DNA from: Bacillaceae bacterium OF18-1A
Lineage (GTDB): Bacteria; Bacillota; Bacilli; Bacillales; Bacillaceae_G
Length of the DNA: 64,000 bases
Assembly (NCBI GenBank): GCA_027694045.1
Contig: JAQEWB010000004.1
Span: 1 to 64,000 of the forward strand
Direction: 5' to 3'
How positions within the stretch are numbered: position 1 is the first letter of the stretch; each line of letters opens with the position of its first letter. Under the pieces are notes generated by a model. The model searched no databases. It was not told where the DNA came from and saw only the letters and a program-made list of their open reading frames with translations. This document shows, piece after piece, positions 1 to 8,343 of the stretch. The position numbers were made by a program, and so were the translations under genes.

Positions 1-41
1 TATTTTTTGCCTAAAAATGTTTACACATACTTTTATACATC

Positions 42-150
42 ATCGATATATTTTGAAAATCGCTGATATAATTGGAGTTACAGTCGATATAATTGAAAAA
101 TCGCTGATATAATTTATTCAGAGGGTCAACTATATAATTTCATTTACCGA
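42..150. repeat. CGATATA-type interspersed repeat, copy 1
   Basis: Degenerate tandem units alternate TCGATATA and TCGCTGATATAATT, separated by short A-rich stretches, and end in ATATAATTTCATTTACC. Similar blocks lie at 21728-21827, 42005-42140 and 61425-61553, always between genes. It resembles the chromosomal repeats reported in the B. cereus group, but I cannot assign a family. Confidence 0.75.
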
Positions 151-184
151 ACTCGGACATAGCTACCGGGAGAAGAGGATACAT

Positions 185-216
185 AAAAAAGCTCGGGCCG
201 AAGCCCAAGCTTTTTA
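185..216 (-). terminator. prsA terminator
   Basis: A 13-bp near-perfect stem closes a UUCG loop on the minus strand and is followed by a U run, just beyond the prsA stop codon. Confidence 0.9.
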
Positions 217-221
217 CTTCA

Positions 222-1085
222 TTATTTCTTTTCGTCTTTCTTAGCGTCAGCTTTAGGCTCTTCGAAAAGATCTTTTAAATCTTTATCGTCAACTTTTACG
301 TCAGCTTTTTTGATTTCTTTCATCATAAGATCGTTCATGAATTGAGCGTCTTGTGCTTTCTTCTGAACTAGATCTTTTTTGATGTCGCCTTTTGCTTCAT
401 CAAATGGTTTTGGTTCTTTAATGTCTGTTACTTTAATGATGTGGTAACCGAATTGTGATTTTACAGGTTCGCTTACTTCATCTTTTTTCAGTTTGAAAGC
501 AGCATCTTCGAATTCTTTAACCATTTTACCAGCAGTAAAGTAGCCAAGATCTCCGCCTTTTTCTTTTGAACCAGTATCTTCAGAGTATTGTTTCGCTAAC
601 TCTTCGAAAGATTTACCTTGTCCAAGTTCTTCTTTAACCTTTTTCGCAGTAGCTTCGTCTTTTACAAGAATGTGGCTTGCTTTAATTTCAGGCTTGTAGT
701 TTTCTTTTAGTTCTTTATCAGTGATTGTTTTCTCGATAGCTTTTTCTTGAGCTAACTGAGCACGCACACCATTTTTTAACGTTTCTTCTTTAATACCTTG
801 TTGTTTTAATAGTGTATCGAATTGATCACCGTATTGTTTTTTCATTTCATCGAACTTTTTGTCTACATCTTTGTCTTCAACTTTGTAGTTTTTAATAAGT
901 ACTTTTTCCATAACCATGTTATTTAGTACTTGTTTACCAGCTTGTTGTTTCATTTGATTGTAGAACTCTTCTTTTGTAATGTCACCAGCTTTAGATGTAA
1001 CGATTTTGTCTGATGATGATGATGTTCCACATGCTGATAAGGCAATTACACTTGTTGCGGCTAAGGCAAGCATAGCTTTCTTCAT
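222..1085 (-). CDS. prsA: PrsA foldase lipoprotein (parvulin peptidyl-prolyl isomerase)
   Basis: Extracytoplasmic foldase that helps secreted proteins fold at the membrane-wall interface. The 287-residue product starts with a lipoprotein signal whose lipobox is LSAC, lipidated Cys19. A parvulin-type PPIase domain spans about residues 134-224 (ASHILV, then the GGDLGYF and FGYHIIKV motifs), flanked by the Lys/Glu-rich helical chaperone regions typical of PrsA. Start supported by TAGGAGTG upstream. B. cereus group genomes carry several prsA paralogs, so the paralog number is not assigned. It ends in a strong terminator and starts the conserved prsA-yhaL-yhaI-hpr cluster. Confidence 0.95.
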   Translation of the reverse strand: MKKAMLALAATSVIALSACGTSSSSDKIVTSKAGDITKEEFYNQMKQQAGKQVLNNMVMEKVLIKNYKVEDKDVDKKFDEMKKQYGDQFDTLLKQQGIKEETLKNGVRAQLAQEKAIEKTITDKELKENYKPEIKASHILVKDEATAKKVKEELGQGKSFEELAKQYSEDTGSKEKGGDLGYFTAGKMVKEFEDAAFKLKKDEVSEPVKSQFGYHIIKVTDIKEPKPFDEAKGDIKKDLVQKKAQDAQFMNDLMMKEIKKADVKVDDKDLKDLFEEPKADAKKDEKK

Positions 1086-1118
1086 TCGATAAACACTCCT
1101 ACTATTATGTATTTTTAA

Positions 1119-1188
1119 TTTATCCTACACCGATGAACATTCGTTCACAAGAGCCCGATTAAGTCTCACTGATACTTTTGCTTTTTAT
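1119..1188 (+). repeat. possible degenerate bcr1 remnant
   Basis: A 70-bp stretch opens with TTTATCC, contains GCCCGATT and CACTGAT and closes with CTTTTTAT, in the order these blocks occur in the full bcr1 copies of this window. The middle is missing or unrecognisable, so this is a weak call. Confidence 0.35.
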
Positions 1189-1317
1189 AATGGTAAAGCG
1201 CGCTTAACAGGGCTTACCGAGGCTTTAGGATAAAGTTAAGATGCGTGTCATTTATTTCATAGTATAAGCAATATGTACAAAATTTAATATATCATATTTC
1301 GACGTCTTTTCCTATTG

Positions 1318-1446
1318 ATAAAGTGAAACTTTAATCCTTTGGGTGAAGTGTCCCAAAGGATTATTAGTTGAACCAATCGGGCATTTATGGGCAGTCTCAT
1401 GCGGATTTTGCTTCATTTTGCCTACTGCCCGTTAATGCGGGATAAA
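1318..1446 (-). mobile_element. bcr1 repeat element
   Basis: Read on the minus strand it begins TTTATCCCGCATTAACGGG, contains ATGCCCGATTGGTT and ends in AAAGTTTCACTTTAT, so TTTAT lies at both ends. This matches bcr1, a non-autonomous mobile repeat of the B. cereus group of about 155 bp that carries TTTAT at its borders. It fills most of the gap between prsA and the miniprotein gene; the rest of 1189-1317 shows nothing recognisable. Confidence 0.85.
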
Positions 1447-1531
1447 GAAATTTTAACCAGTTTGTGTCAGATTTTGAAAGGGTACCACATTGGGCATATG
1501 TCGCATATACAGAATAGAGGAGGGGATGGGG

Positions 1532-1603
1532 ATGAATTCTCAACTTATTTTATTAGTTGTACTGTTTATTTTATTAGTTATAATAGGTATAATTTGCTTA
1601 TAG
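1532..1603 (+). CDS. YjcZ-type hydrophobic miniprotein (23 aa)
   Basis: A very short gene of 23 codons plus stop. A strong AGGAGGGG site precedes the ATG at 1532; an ATG at 1526 is too close to that site. The product is almost entirely one membrane helix, LILLVVLFILLVIIGIIC, which closely resembles the C-terminal helix of YjcZ-family miniproteins (often sporulation-associated in Bacillus) but lacks their Gly/Tyr-rich N-terminus. A strong hairpin terminator follows at once. Function unknown. A second, longer YjcZ-type gene lies at 10533-10673. Confidence 0.7.
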   Translation: MNSQLILLVVLFILLVIIGIICL

Positions 1604-1608
1604 AGGAA

Positions 1609-1641
1609 AAAAGTGAGGAAGGGGCTTCCTTCCTCACTTTC
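1609..1641. terminator. bidirectional terminator
   Basis: A 13-bp stem (AAAGTGAGGAAGG with its complement) lies between the miniprotein gene and the convergent yhaL; the yhaL stop codon falls inside the stem. Confidence 0.85.
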
Positions 1642-1828
1642 CATGAAATATAATTTCTATATAACTAGAAATTAATAAAATTGTTATACATACATTAATA
1701 ACCCGAAAGACACCGGGCTGGCGGCTCGCAGCTATTTGTTTTCGTTCACACAGTGTATGTGTCATGAAATTCGTGTAAAATATAACAAGAAGTGCGAATG
1801 CGACAAAAACAACTGTTATAAGAGTCAT
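1634..1828 (-). CDS. yhaL: YhaL, small sporulation-associated membrane protein
   Basis: The 64-residue protein has one hydrophobic segment at about residues 2-20, a short basic middle (CERKQIAASRQPG) and a second at about 42-60. An excellent AAAAGGAGGT site precedes the ATG. Length and position between prsA and yhaI/hpr match YhaL of B. subtilis, which is linked to sporulation. The biochemical function is unknown. The gene ends inside a bidirectional terminator. Confidence 0.75.
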   Translation of the reverse strand: MTLITVVFVAFALLVIFYTNFMTHTLCERKQIAASRQPGVFRVINVCITILLISSYIEIIFHGK

Positions 1829-1941
1829 GAGGCGAGACCTCCTTTTGGCTAAAATACATATACATATTGTATCACACGAGATTTTATTCGTGTTACAAAA
1901 TTCAGAAATAGAAGACTTTGTGTTAGAAAGTGAGGGAGAAA

Positions 1942-2277
1942 ATGGACGTTGTTAGAAGATTAGAACAAGCTGAATATTACGTAGACCTACTATTTAAAAT
2001 GATTGATGAAGAAAAGTGTCCATTTTATTCTTTAATCATAAAGAAAAAAGCTCGTAAAAAAGATATTGAACGTATACTAAAACTTTGTGAAGTGTTGAAC
2101 GAACAATACGTAGTGGAGAAAGCAGAAGGGCTTTTATTGTTCGATGCGCTATTAGATCAATTTGAAAAAGCGCTTCCACATCAGCTCGAAGTACACGAAA
2201 CTGCGGAAGCGCTAGCAAAACAGGGTTTATTTAACCCGCTTATGAATGAATTCTTAAGCATGATTGCGAAAAAATAA
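1942..2277 (+). CDS. yhaI: YhaI family protein (DUF1878)
   Basis: A 111-residue, charged, mostly helical cytoplasmic protein with no signal or membrane segment. The reading frame is open from GTG at 1930, but that codon has no ribosome site; ATG at 1942 follows AGGGAG, slightly close, and is preferred. Position between yhaL and hpr matches yhaI of B. subtilis (DUF1878), whose function is unknown. It converges on hpr with only five bases between the stop codons. Confidence 0.75.
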   Translation: MDVVRRLEQAEYYVDLLFKMIDEEKCPFYSLIIKKKARKKDIERILKLCEVLNEQYVVEKAEGLLLFDALLDQFEKALPHQLEVHETAEALAKQGLFNPLMNEFLSMIAKK

Positions 2278-2282
2278 ATAGA

Positions 2283-2840
2283 TTACTTCTTAACTAACTT
2301 CTGATCAGATTCAGTAAAGTTCTCCTCGATATCTTCTAATGATTTCTCAAAAATATCGATGAAGTCTTGTCCGTAAATATTACGCAGGATTGCAATTAGT
2401 TCGATATTTTCTGGGAATTTCCCATAAAAATTACGAAGTGCAAGAGCCCCATTAAACACAGAGTTACTTTCAGGATCATACTCCTCCATTAAGCGAAGTA
2501 GCAATTCTTCCCCTTTGTCTGTAATTTCAATGTACGTATTTCGTTTATCATCTTCTTTTTTCGAAAACACAAGATAGCCGCGTTCTTCTAACTTTTTAGA
2601 GAAGTTAAACGCCGTTGATACGTGCATAACTCCAAACTTAGCAATCTCAGAAATAGAAGCCCCTTTTAAATGATAAGCGATTGTTAAAATATGATGCTCA
2701 TTAATGTTTAAATCGTAAGGTTTAATCCACTGTTGCCAATCTTTCTCTACACATTTCCATAACGCTTTCGATAATTGAGCAATGCGTTGGCTGAAAATCA
2801 TCGCTTCTTTTACCGAGTAATCTTTTTCTCCACTTTTCAT
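2283..2840 (-). CDS. hpr: Hpr (ScoC), MarR-family transition-state regulator
   Basis: DNA-binding repressor that limits extracellular protease and sporulation genes during the transition phase in Bacillus. The 185-residue form starts at the second ATG ([14 protein letters not shown]), preceded by GGGTGAG; an in-frame ATG ten codons earlier has no ribosome site. The MarR-type winged helix spans about residues 45-125, with [13 protein letters not shown], the recognition helix region around [19 protein letters not shown], and the wing [14 protein letters not shown]. The acidic C-terminal tail is typical. Neighbours yhaI and yhaH match the B. subtilis order. Confidence 0.93.
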   Translation of the reverse strand: MKSGEKDYSVKEAMIFSQRIAQLSKALWKCVEKDWQQWIKPYDLNINEHHILTIAYHLKGASISEIAKFGVMHVSTAFNFSKKLEERGYLVFSKKEDDKRNTYIEITDKGEELLLRLMEEYDPESNSVFNGALALRNFYGKFPENIELIAILRNIYGQDFIDIFEKSLEDIEENFTESDQKLVKK

Positions 2841-3046
2841 GTACTCACCCACTTTAACATTCTTTTTCATTACTATCTATTATGCCAGTAAAATAAAAAT
2901 TAATAAAGTCTTTTTGTGAGAATTGTGAAAATTTTTCGGAAAAATGACATTCTATACAAATCATGCATATCTATGGAAGCGTTTTATGAGTCGTGAAGAC
3001 ATGTGTTGTCCTTACATGTCGATTGATAACATATATTGTAAATGCA

Positions 3047-3081
3047 TAAAAACACGGCATATCTATGTGATATGCCGTGTC
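3047..3081 (-). terminator. yhaH terminator
   Basis: An 11-bp perfect stem (ACACGGCATAT with its complement) is followed by a U run on the minus strand, about 60 bases past the yhaH stop. Confidence 0.85.
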
Positions 3082-3138
3082 AATGTCAATTTATATAAAA
3101 AATATTTGTTATATGCAAAAAACTAAGCAGGAATTTGT

Positions 3139-3501
3139 TTACGCTTTTTCGGGAACAGCTTCTTGTAGTTTCTCAATTGACTTTTGAATATCCAAAATTT
3201 CTTTCTCAATATGGCGCTTGTTTTGAGAAATATCTTGCTTCCAATTAGAAAGCGTGTCTTGCATGTCGTCTTTTAACTCTTGAAACACTTCTTTACCTTC
3301 TGAAGCTGTTTCAACGATTTGACGCTTTAATAACTTTGTATCAGCTGTAATATCAGCTAAAGTCTTTTTAATATCAGTTCCTTTTTCTTTCAACCTACCG
3401 CGCATATCTTTACCAGAAGAAGGAGTTGAGAAAAGAACGGCTAGTCCAGCAACTGCTCCGCCGCAAATGACACCTGTAAGAAAGGATTTAGCTTTTGACA
3501 T
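3139..3501 (-). CDS. yhaH: YhaH, YtxH-type membrane-anchored protein
   Basis: The 120-residue protein has an N-terminal glycine-rich membrane segment (LTGVICGGAVAGLAVLF, about residues 8-24), then SSGKDMRGRLKEKG, a hallmark of YtxH-like proteins, then a long amphipathic helical tail rich in Lys, Glu and Gln that likely forms a coiled coil. Start chosen at the ATG after AAGGAGGT; the open frame runs further upstream without a ribosome site. Position between hpr and hit fits YhaH. Function unknown; related proteins are stress-associated. Confidence 0.8.
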   Translation of the reverse strand: MSKAKSFLTGVICGGAVAGLAVLFSTPSSGKDMRGRLKEKGTDIKKTLADITADTKLLKRQIVETASEGKEVFQELKDDMQDTLSNWKQDISQNKRHIEKEILDIQKSIEKLQEAVPEKA

Positions 3502-3609
3502 AAAAAGAGACCTCCTTATTTTTTGTTCGTATTCATGATGTGAAAAAGTATGCATATGTTTCTTATATGTGCTATGCACAGATCATCCCCGCGCATGTTT
3601 TGTAAAGAA

Positions 3610-3652
3610 ACAAGCCAAGCAACACTTGATGACAGCGGGGAAGTGGCTTGTT
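3610..3652 (-). terminator. probable hit terminator
   Basis: Imperfect hairpin with an ACAAGCCA/TGGCTTGT outer stem and a U-rich stretch on the minus strand, just past the hit stop. Confidence 0.55.
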
Positions 3653-3678
3653 ATGTATTACTTCTTATTATAGTGTCA

Positions 3679-4113
3679 CTATTTCACACTATTTGCAATT
3701 GTGCTTGCGATGTTTTGTAAATTTTCCATTGTGTATTCATTTTGGTGTGATTTCCAAACAGCACCGAAACCATCGTTTTCACCGTAGCGTGGAATTAAAT
3801 GAAGGTGGAAGTGGAACACAGTTTGTCCAGCTTTTTCACCGTTATTGTTAAGTAGGTTAAAGCCAACTGGATTAAACTCTGCTTTAATCGCATTTGCGAT
3901 TTTCGGAACGACAGAAAAAATGTGTGATGCGATTTCTGGCGTTAAAGCAAAAATGTCTTGTTTGTGAACTTTTGGAATAACAAGTGTATGTCCTTTTGTT
4001 ACTTGACTAATATCTAAAAATGCAAGCACATGTTCATCTTCGTATACTTTTGAGCAAGGGATTTGCCCGTCAATGATTTTACAAAAAATACAATTATCTG
4101 CTGTATGATTCAT
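3679..4113 (-). CDS. hit: Hit, HIT-family nucleotide-binding hydrolase
   Basis: Histidine-triad protein, expected to act on nucleotide phosphoramidates or dinucleoside polyphosphates in the cytoplasm. The 144-residue product carries CIFCKIIDG at the N-terminus, where two cysteines fit the zinc site of this subgroup, NNNGEKAGQTVFHFHLHLIPR with the HxHxH catalytic triad near residues 99-103, and GHTLVIPK. Start chosen at the ATG preceded by GAAAGGATGAG; upstream codons in frame lack a site. Divergent from ecsA as in B. subtilis. Confidence 0.93.
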   Translation of the reverse strand: MNHTADNCIFCKIIDGQIPCSKVYEDEHVLAFLDISQVTKGHTLVIPKVHKQDIFALTPEIASHIFSVVPKIANAIKAEFNPVGFNLLNNNGEKAGQTVFHFHLHLIPRYGENDGFGAVWKSHQNEYTMENLQNIASTIANSVK

Positions 4114-4179
4114 CGATCTCATCCTTTCAAATAGCCTTAGCCGTATTTTACCATAATTACATAAGAGAACAAACACGAA

Positions 4180-4208
4180 AAACAGGAAGCTGACTCAGCT
4201 TCCTGTTT
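4180..4208. terminator. hairpin between hit and ecsA
   Basis: AACAGGAAGCTGA pairs with TCAGCTTCCTGTT and is followed by a U run on both sides. It lies upstream of hit, so it may stop transcripts running left out of the repeat-rich gap or act in the hit leader. Confidence 0.6.
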
Positions 4209-4248
4209 TCTGAAGAGGGATTGAAAAAAGCATTATCGTAATTTACGT

Positions 4249-4480
4249 TTCGCAGACACCTCATTTATTTAAGAAATGCACGGTAAATCGGCTAAAGTTT
4301 CTGCCGCAGACACCCCATTTTCAAGTGAAATGAATTGCAATCTTTTATAAAAGGAAATTGTTTATTTTTTAAAACAGTATATGCTCTTTCGGAGACACCC
4401 CGTTTCTAAAATGAAACAAATGATCTGGTTATGTGTAAATTTCTTTGTCCAACATGGACACCCCATTTCATGATGACTTC
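4249..4480. repeat. GACACC repeat cluster upstream of ecsA
   Basis: Four copies of GACACC(C/T)C, at 4255, 4309, 4394 and 4457, are each followed by a short inverted repeat of the form ATTTC-loop-GAAAT or close to it. Copies are 54-85 bases apart. The rest of the 4114-4674 gap is A/T-rich with no credible gene; TGTCCGC and GCGGACA at about 4546 and 4590 form a further separated inverted repeat. Confidence 0.6.
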
Positions 4481-4674
4481 ACTATGTTGTTCTACTCATC
4501 AATTGGTGGTTGCTTTTTCAATGTGTTCCTTCTTCACTAATTATGATGTCCGCTTTCGTAAAAATATATGCTAACAAATTTAAATTTTTTTTGCGGACAT
4601 GGATACTATGTAGTACACCGTGATTTTTGGTAAGATGAATATAGAATGAATACTAATGAAGAAAGTGGTGTCAT

Positions 4675-5418
4675 ATGAGCGAGTTATTGCGTGTAGAAAG
4701 TGTTACAGGAGGATATACGAAACGCCCTGTATTAAAAGATGTTTCGTTCTCTGTTAATAAAGGTGAACTTGTCGGCTTGATCGGTTTAAATGGAGCTGGT
4801 AAAAGTACGACGATTAAACATATTATCGGTTTAATGGAACCGAAAAAAGGAACTGTCACAATTAATGGAAAAACAATTCGTGATGATATGACAGCGTACC
4901 GTTCTAGCTTTTCATTCATTCCAGAAACACCGGTATTATATGATGAATTAACGCTAGAAGAGCATTTGAAATTAACAGCGATGGCGTACGGTATCGATGA
5001 AAAACAATATGAAGAACGTGTAGGACAACTATTACAAGAGTTTCGCATGAAAAATCGTCTGAAATGGTTTCCGTCTCATTTCTCAAAAGGGATGAAACAA
5101 AAAGTAATGATTATGAGTGCATTTTTAGTTGAGCCATCTTTATATATTGTGGATGAGCCTTTCGTTGGACTGGATCCGTTAGCGATTCAATCGCTTCTTC
5201 AAATGATGGATCAAATGAAAAAGAGCGGTGCAGGTATTTTAATGAGTACACATATTTTAGCGACGGCAGAGCGTTATTGCGATTCGTTCATTATTCTACA
5301 TCAAGGCGAAGTAAGAGCGATGGGAACATTATCTGAACTGCAATCACAGTTTAATATGCCAGGTGCAACGTTAGATGATATTTATATTGCCTTAACAAAG
5401 GAAGAAGATTATGAATAG
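4675..5418 (+). CDS. ecsA: EcsA, ABC transporter ATPase
   Basis: ATPase of the Ecs exporter, needed for protein secretion, competence and regulated proteolysis in B. subtilis. The 247-residue protein has Walker A GLNGAGKST at 37-45, an unusual signature FSKGMKQK in place of LSGGQ, Walker B LYIVDEP, and the switch His in STHILATAERYCD. The degenerate signature is a feature of EcsA-like exporters. First gene of ecsABC; its last eight bases overlap ecsB, indicating translational coupling. Start ATG with a modest AAGTGGTG site. Confidence 0.95.
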   Translation: MSELLRVESVTGGYTKRPVLKDVSFSVNKGELVGLIGLNGAGKSTTIKHIIGLMEPKKGTVTINGKTIRDDMTAYRSSFSFIPETPVLYDELTLEEHLKLTAMAYGIDEKQYEERVGQLLQEFRMKNRLKWFPSHFSKGMKQKVMIMSAFLVEPSLYIVDEPFVGLDPLAIQSLLQMMDQMKKSGAGILMSTHILATAERYCDSFIILHQGEVRAMGTLSELQSQFNMPGATLDDIYIALTKEEDYE

Positions 5419-6622
5419 TACAGCATTATGGAAAGAACGATTTCGTCACTTTCTAAAAGAAGTTCGTACATATAGTAAATACGTATTTAATGATCATTTG
5501 AAATTTATTTTCGTGTTCATCATCGGTGCGGGAGCGTATTATTACCAGCAATGGTTACAAACGTTAACACCTTCGTTTCCAACTGCGCTCGTGATGGCCG
5601 TATTAATTGGGCTCGTGCTAACAGCCGGATCCATTCAAACGTTATTGAAAGAAGCAGACCTCGTTTACTTGCTGCCAGTGGAAGAAAAGTTAAAACCTTA
5701 CTTCACAAAGGCCTTTCTCTTTACGTTTATGATTCAGTTATACATAATCGCAATCGTAGCAGCTGCGCTTGCCCCGTTATACTTCCAGCAAATGAAACAA
5801 ACAGGTGCTACTTACATATGGATTGTACTCGCGCTTGTTATTGTGAAAGCGTGGAATTTATTCGTAGCGTGGGAAAAATCATTTTTAACAGATCAAAATA
5901 TACAAAGGGCTGATTGGTTTATTCGTTTTATTCTAAACGGTTTATTTGTATATTTCCTTGTAGAACGTACTTCAGTTCTTTTCATTGGTGGAATTGTCCT
6001 TCTCATGGTGTTATACCTTGCTATCATGCATCAAATGGTCAAAGGAAAGCCACTAAACTGGGAGTATTTAATTTCCGAAGAAGGTAAGAAGATGATGCTG
6101 CTGTACCGCATTGCGAATATGTTCGTTGACGTACCAGCATTAAAAGAAAGAGTATCCCGCAAGAAATGGCTTGATTTCATTCTTTCAATCATTGGCGAAA
6201 AACGTACATACTTATATTTATATACGAGAACGTTTTTAAGATCAGGCAACTATTTTGGGTTATATGTGCGCCTGCTTGCTCTTGGAGGAGTTATTCTTTA
6301 CTTCATTCCGTTTTTATATGGGCGATTTATCGTAAGTCTTATCTTCTTATACTTAATCGGTTATCAGCTATTAACTTTATGGAAACATCACCGCATGAAG
6401 ATTTGGCTCGATTTGTATCCGGTAAGGGGAGAAGAGAAGAAGAAAGATTTTCTTACATTATTAAGTGCTATTTTAATTAGCGGTAGCATTATATTTACAA
6501 TTATATTTGCATTTGCGACGAAAGATTTCATAATGGCAGGAATTTTACTAGTCGTAAGCATAGTATTTAGTATCGGTTTCGTTTATCAATATGGTGCAAA
6601 GCGCATTGAGCGTTTAAATTGA
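5411..6622 (+). CDS. ecsB: EcsB, ABC transporter membrane subunit
   Basis: Membrane partner of EcsA. The 403-residue protein has many hydrophobic segments, including about 28-44, 57-77, 103-125, 135-155, 170-205 and a C-terminal block at about 285-400, with a cytoplasmic basic loop around YLISEEGKKMMLLYRIANMF. It overlaps ecsA by eight bases and is followed 13 bases later by ecsC, so the three form one operon. Length and order match EcsB. Confidence 0.93.
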   Translation: MNSTALWKERFRHFLKEVRTYSKYVFNDHLKFIFVFIIGAGAYYYQQWLQTLTPSFPTALVMAVLIGLVLTAGSIQTLLKEADLVYLLPVEEKLKPYFTKAFLFTFMIQLYIIAIVAAALAPLYFQQMKQTGATYIWIVLALVIVKAWNLFVAWEKSFLTDQNIQRADWFIRFILNGLFVYFLVERTSVLFIGGIVLLMVLYLAIMHQMVKGKPLNWEYLISEEGKKMMLLYRIANMFVDVPALKERVSRKKWLDFILSIIGEKRTYLYLYTRTFLRSGNYFGLYVRLLALGGVILYFIPFLYGRFIVSLIFLYLIGYQLLTLWKHHRMKIWLDLYPVRGEEKKKDFLTLLSAILISGSIIFTIIFAFATKDFIMAGILLVVSIVFSIGFVYQYGAKRIERLN

Positions 6623-6635
6623 AAGGAATGAACCT

Positions 6636-7367
6636 ATGATTACGTATGAAGAAAAGGTGATAAAAGAATTGGAGCAGTGGAAAGCTACATTCATGAAAAA
6701 TTCTTCTATGATGACACGGTTCTCAAAAAAAGTGCAGACGAAAGTACAACAACTCATTCCGGCGAAAGTACAAAAAGTATTAACAGAAACGATTCGGATG
6801 ATGGTACAAACAATTAGTGCTGGATCAAACTTTATAAAACCGAAGCTAAAAGAAACGACTTGGTCACTGCAAAGGCGTGACGATGAAGTTCGTAAGAAAA
6901 TGGACGAATATAAAAAAGTAGCAGCGGCAGAAGGGGCAGGAACAGGAGCTGGTGGTATTCTTCTCGGCCTCGCTGACTTTCCGCTACTACTTACGATTAA
7001 AATTAAATTTTTATTCGATGCCGCAACATTGTACGGATTTGATACGAGTAAACAAGAAGAGCGTCTCTTCATTCTTCACGTTTTCCAACTTGCTTTTTCA
7101 AGTGATGACCACAGAAAAGAAGTATGGAAGGCAATTGAAACGTGGGATACAGAAAAAGAAAATCATATGGACTGGGAAAAGTTCCAAACAGAGTACCGAG
7201 ACTATATCGATTTAGCAAAAATGCTTCAGCTCGTTCCCGTAATCGGTGCCCCAGTCGGCGCGTATGCGAACTATCAATTACTGCAACGGCTTGGAGAAGT
7301 AACGATGAATTGTTATCGTATGCGGTTACTGAATATGAATAAAAAACATCCTAAATCGCACATTTAG
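6636..7367 (+). CDS. ecsC: EcsC family protein
   Basis: Third gene of the ecs operon, 243 residues, biochemical role unknown. The conserved EcsC core is visible as a glycine/alanine-rich segment, AAAEGAGTGAGGILLGLADFP, at about 90-110 followed by LTIKIKFLFDAATLYGFD, and a second VIGAPVGAYANY near 205. It is not a typical transmembrane protein. A GAAAGGA site precedes the ATG. Its stop codon lies inside the stem of the operon terminator, so the C-terminal codons and the terminator are superimposed. Confidence 0.93.
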   Translation: MITYEEKVIKELEQWKATFMKNSSMMTRFSKKVQTKVQQLIPAKVQKVLTETIRMMVQTISAGSNFIKPKLKETTWSLQRRDDEVRKKMDEYKKVAAAEGAGTGAGGILLGLADFPLLLTIKIKFLFDAATLYGFDTSKQEERLFILHVFQLAFSSDDHRKEVWKAIETWDTEKENHMDWEKFQTEYRDYIDLAKMLQLVPVIGAPVGAYANYQLLQRLGEVTMNCYRMRLLNMNKKHPKSHI

Positions 7368-7379
7368 GATGTTTTTTTA
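7342..7379 (+). terminator. ecsABC terminator
   Basis: AAAACATCCTAAAT pairs with ATTTAGGATGTTTT, followed by T7. The ecsC stop codon is within the stem. Confidence 0.92.
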
Positions 7380-7519
7380 TTTCGCTATTTTCCGGTAGTA
7401 ATCAAAATGCGGCAAATGCAGGAAATTTAAGTAGGAGATAACTGCTCACAAAAGCCTGATTGGTGAGAGTTAATAATTAATGTGGTATGAAAAACCCACT
7501 GATTAAAGTTTCACTTTAT
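7376..7519 (+). mobile_element. bcr1 repeat element, divergent copy
   Basis: TTTAT at both ends (7376-7380 and 7515-7519). It contains TAGGAGATAACTGC, GCCTGATTGGTGAGAG, AATAATTAATGTGG and the 3' end CCCACTGATTAAAGTTTC. The left border sits directly on the U tract of the ecs terminator, suggesting insertion into the T run. Confidence 0.85.
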
Positions 7520-7603
7520 TTTTATTCATATTTTTTTATTTTTTACCAATAATATACAAATAAAGTTCCTTGATTTTACTTTACTGTATTTAGGGGTGCA
7601 AAT

Positions 7604-8329
7604 ATGAAAGTATCAATATTTATCACTTGTGTTGCAGATGTTTTTTATCCAGAAGTAGGAAAAGATGTTGTGGAGATTCTTGAAGATTTAGGTTGTGAAG
7701 TTGATTTTCCTAAAAACCAAACTTGTTGCGGACAACCAGCCTTTAATAGCGGGTATGTGAAAGAAACAAAAACAGCTGCAAAACATATGATTGAAACTTT
7801 TGCTAGTTCAGAGTATGTTGTGGCACCATCGGGATCTTGCGCTATGATGGTTCACGAGTTTTCTAGCTTATTTTCTGAAAGTGAAGCAGAGTGGAAGAGA
7901 AAAGCAAATGAACTTGCAGATAAAACATATGAATTCACACAATTTCTCGTCGAAGTGTTAGGGAAAGAAGACTTAGGTGCGGAGCTTCATAAAAAAGCAA
8001 CGGTTCATACTTCTTGTCATATGAGCCGATTAATGGGCATTAAGGAACCGCCACAAAAGTTATTAAAATGTGTAAAGGGATTAGACGTTGTTCCATTGCC
8101 ACATAATTATGATTGCTGTGGGTTCGGAGGGACATTCTCAGTGAAAATGCCGGAAATTTCTGAGCAAATGGTTGATGAAAAAGTGAAGCATATTATGGAA
8201 ACCGGTGCGGAAGTATTAATTGGAATGGACTGTAGCTGCTTAATGAATATAAAAGGACGTTTAACACGTAATGGTTATCCAATTGAAGTAAAACATATTG
8301 CTCAAGTATTAAACGAAGATCGAAAATAG
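7604..8329 (+). CDS. lutA: LutA, lactate utilisation iron-sulfur protein
   Basis: Part of the LutABC complex that oxidises L-lactate to pyruvate. The 241-residue protein has the two cysteine-rich CCG domains of the glycolate oxidase/heterodisulfide reductase type: [11 protein letters not shown] near residue 40 and [12 protein letters not shown] near 168, with further cysteines in [17 protein letters not shown] and MDCSCLM. Start ATG after AGGGGTG. lutB follows 14 bases later behind its own AGGAGGGG. No lutR-type regulator is adjacent. Confidence 0.95.
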   Translation: MKVSIFITCVADVFYPEVGKDVVEILEDLGCEVDFPKNQTCCGQPAFNSGYVKETKTAAKHMIETFASSEYVVAPSGSCAMMVHEFSSLFSESEAEWKRKANELADKTYEFTQFLVEVLGKEDLGAELHKKATVHTSCHMSRLMGIKEPPQKLLKCVKGLDVVPLPHNYDCCGFGGTFSVKMPEISEQMVDEKVKHIMETGAEVLIGMDCSCLMNIKGRLTRNGYPIEVKHIAQVLNEDRK

Positions 8330-8343
8330 GAGGGGCTATAGAG

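Noticed and set aside
42..150. CRISPR-like array
   Set aside because: The CGATATA units are degenerate, spacers are only A-rich links without unique sequence, and no cas gene is near.
1387..1653. Open frame of 88 codons on the plus strand
   Set aside because: It starts inside bcr1 and reads over the true 23-codon gene in another frame; no ribosome site.
4671..5048. Minus-strand frame of 125 codons within ecsA
   Set aside because: Mirror frame of a clear ABC ATPase gene, no ribosome site and Ser/Pro-rich composition.
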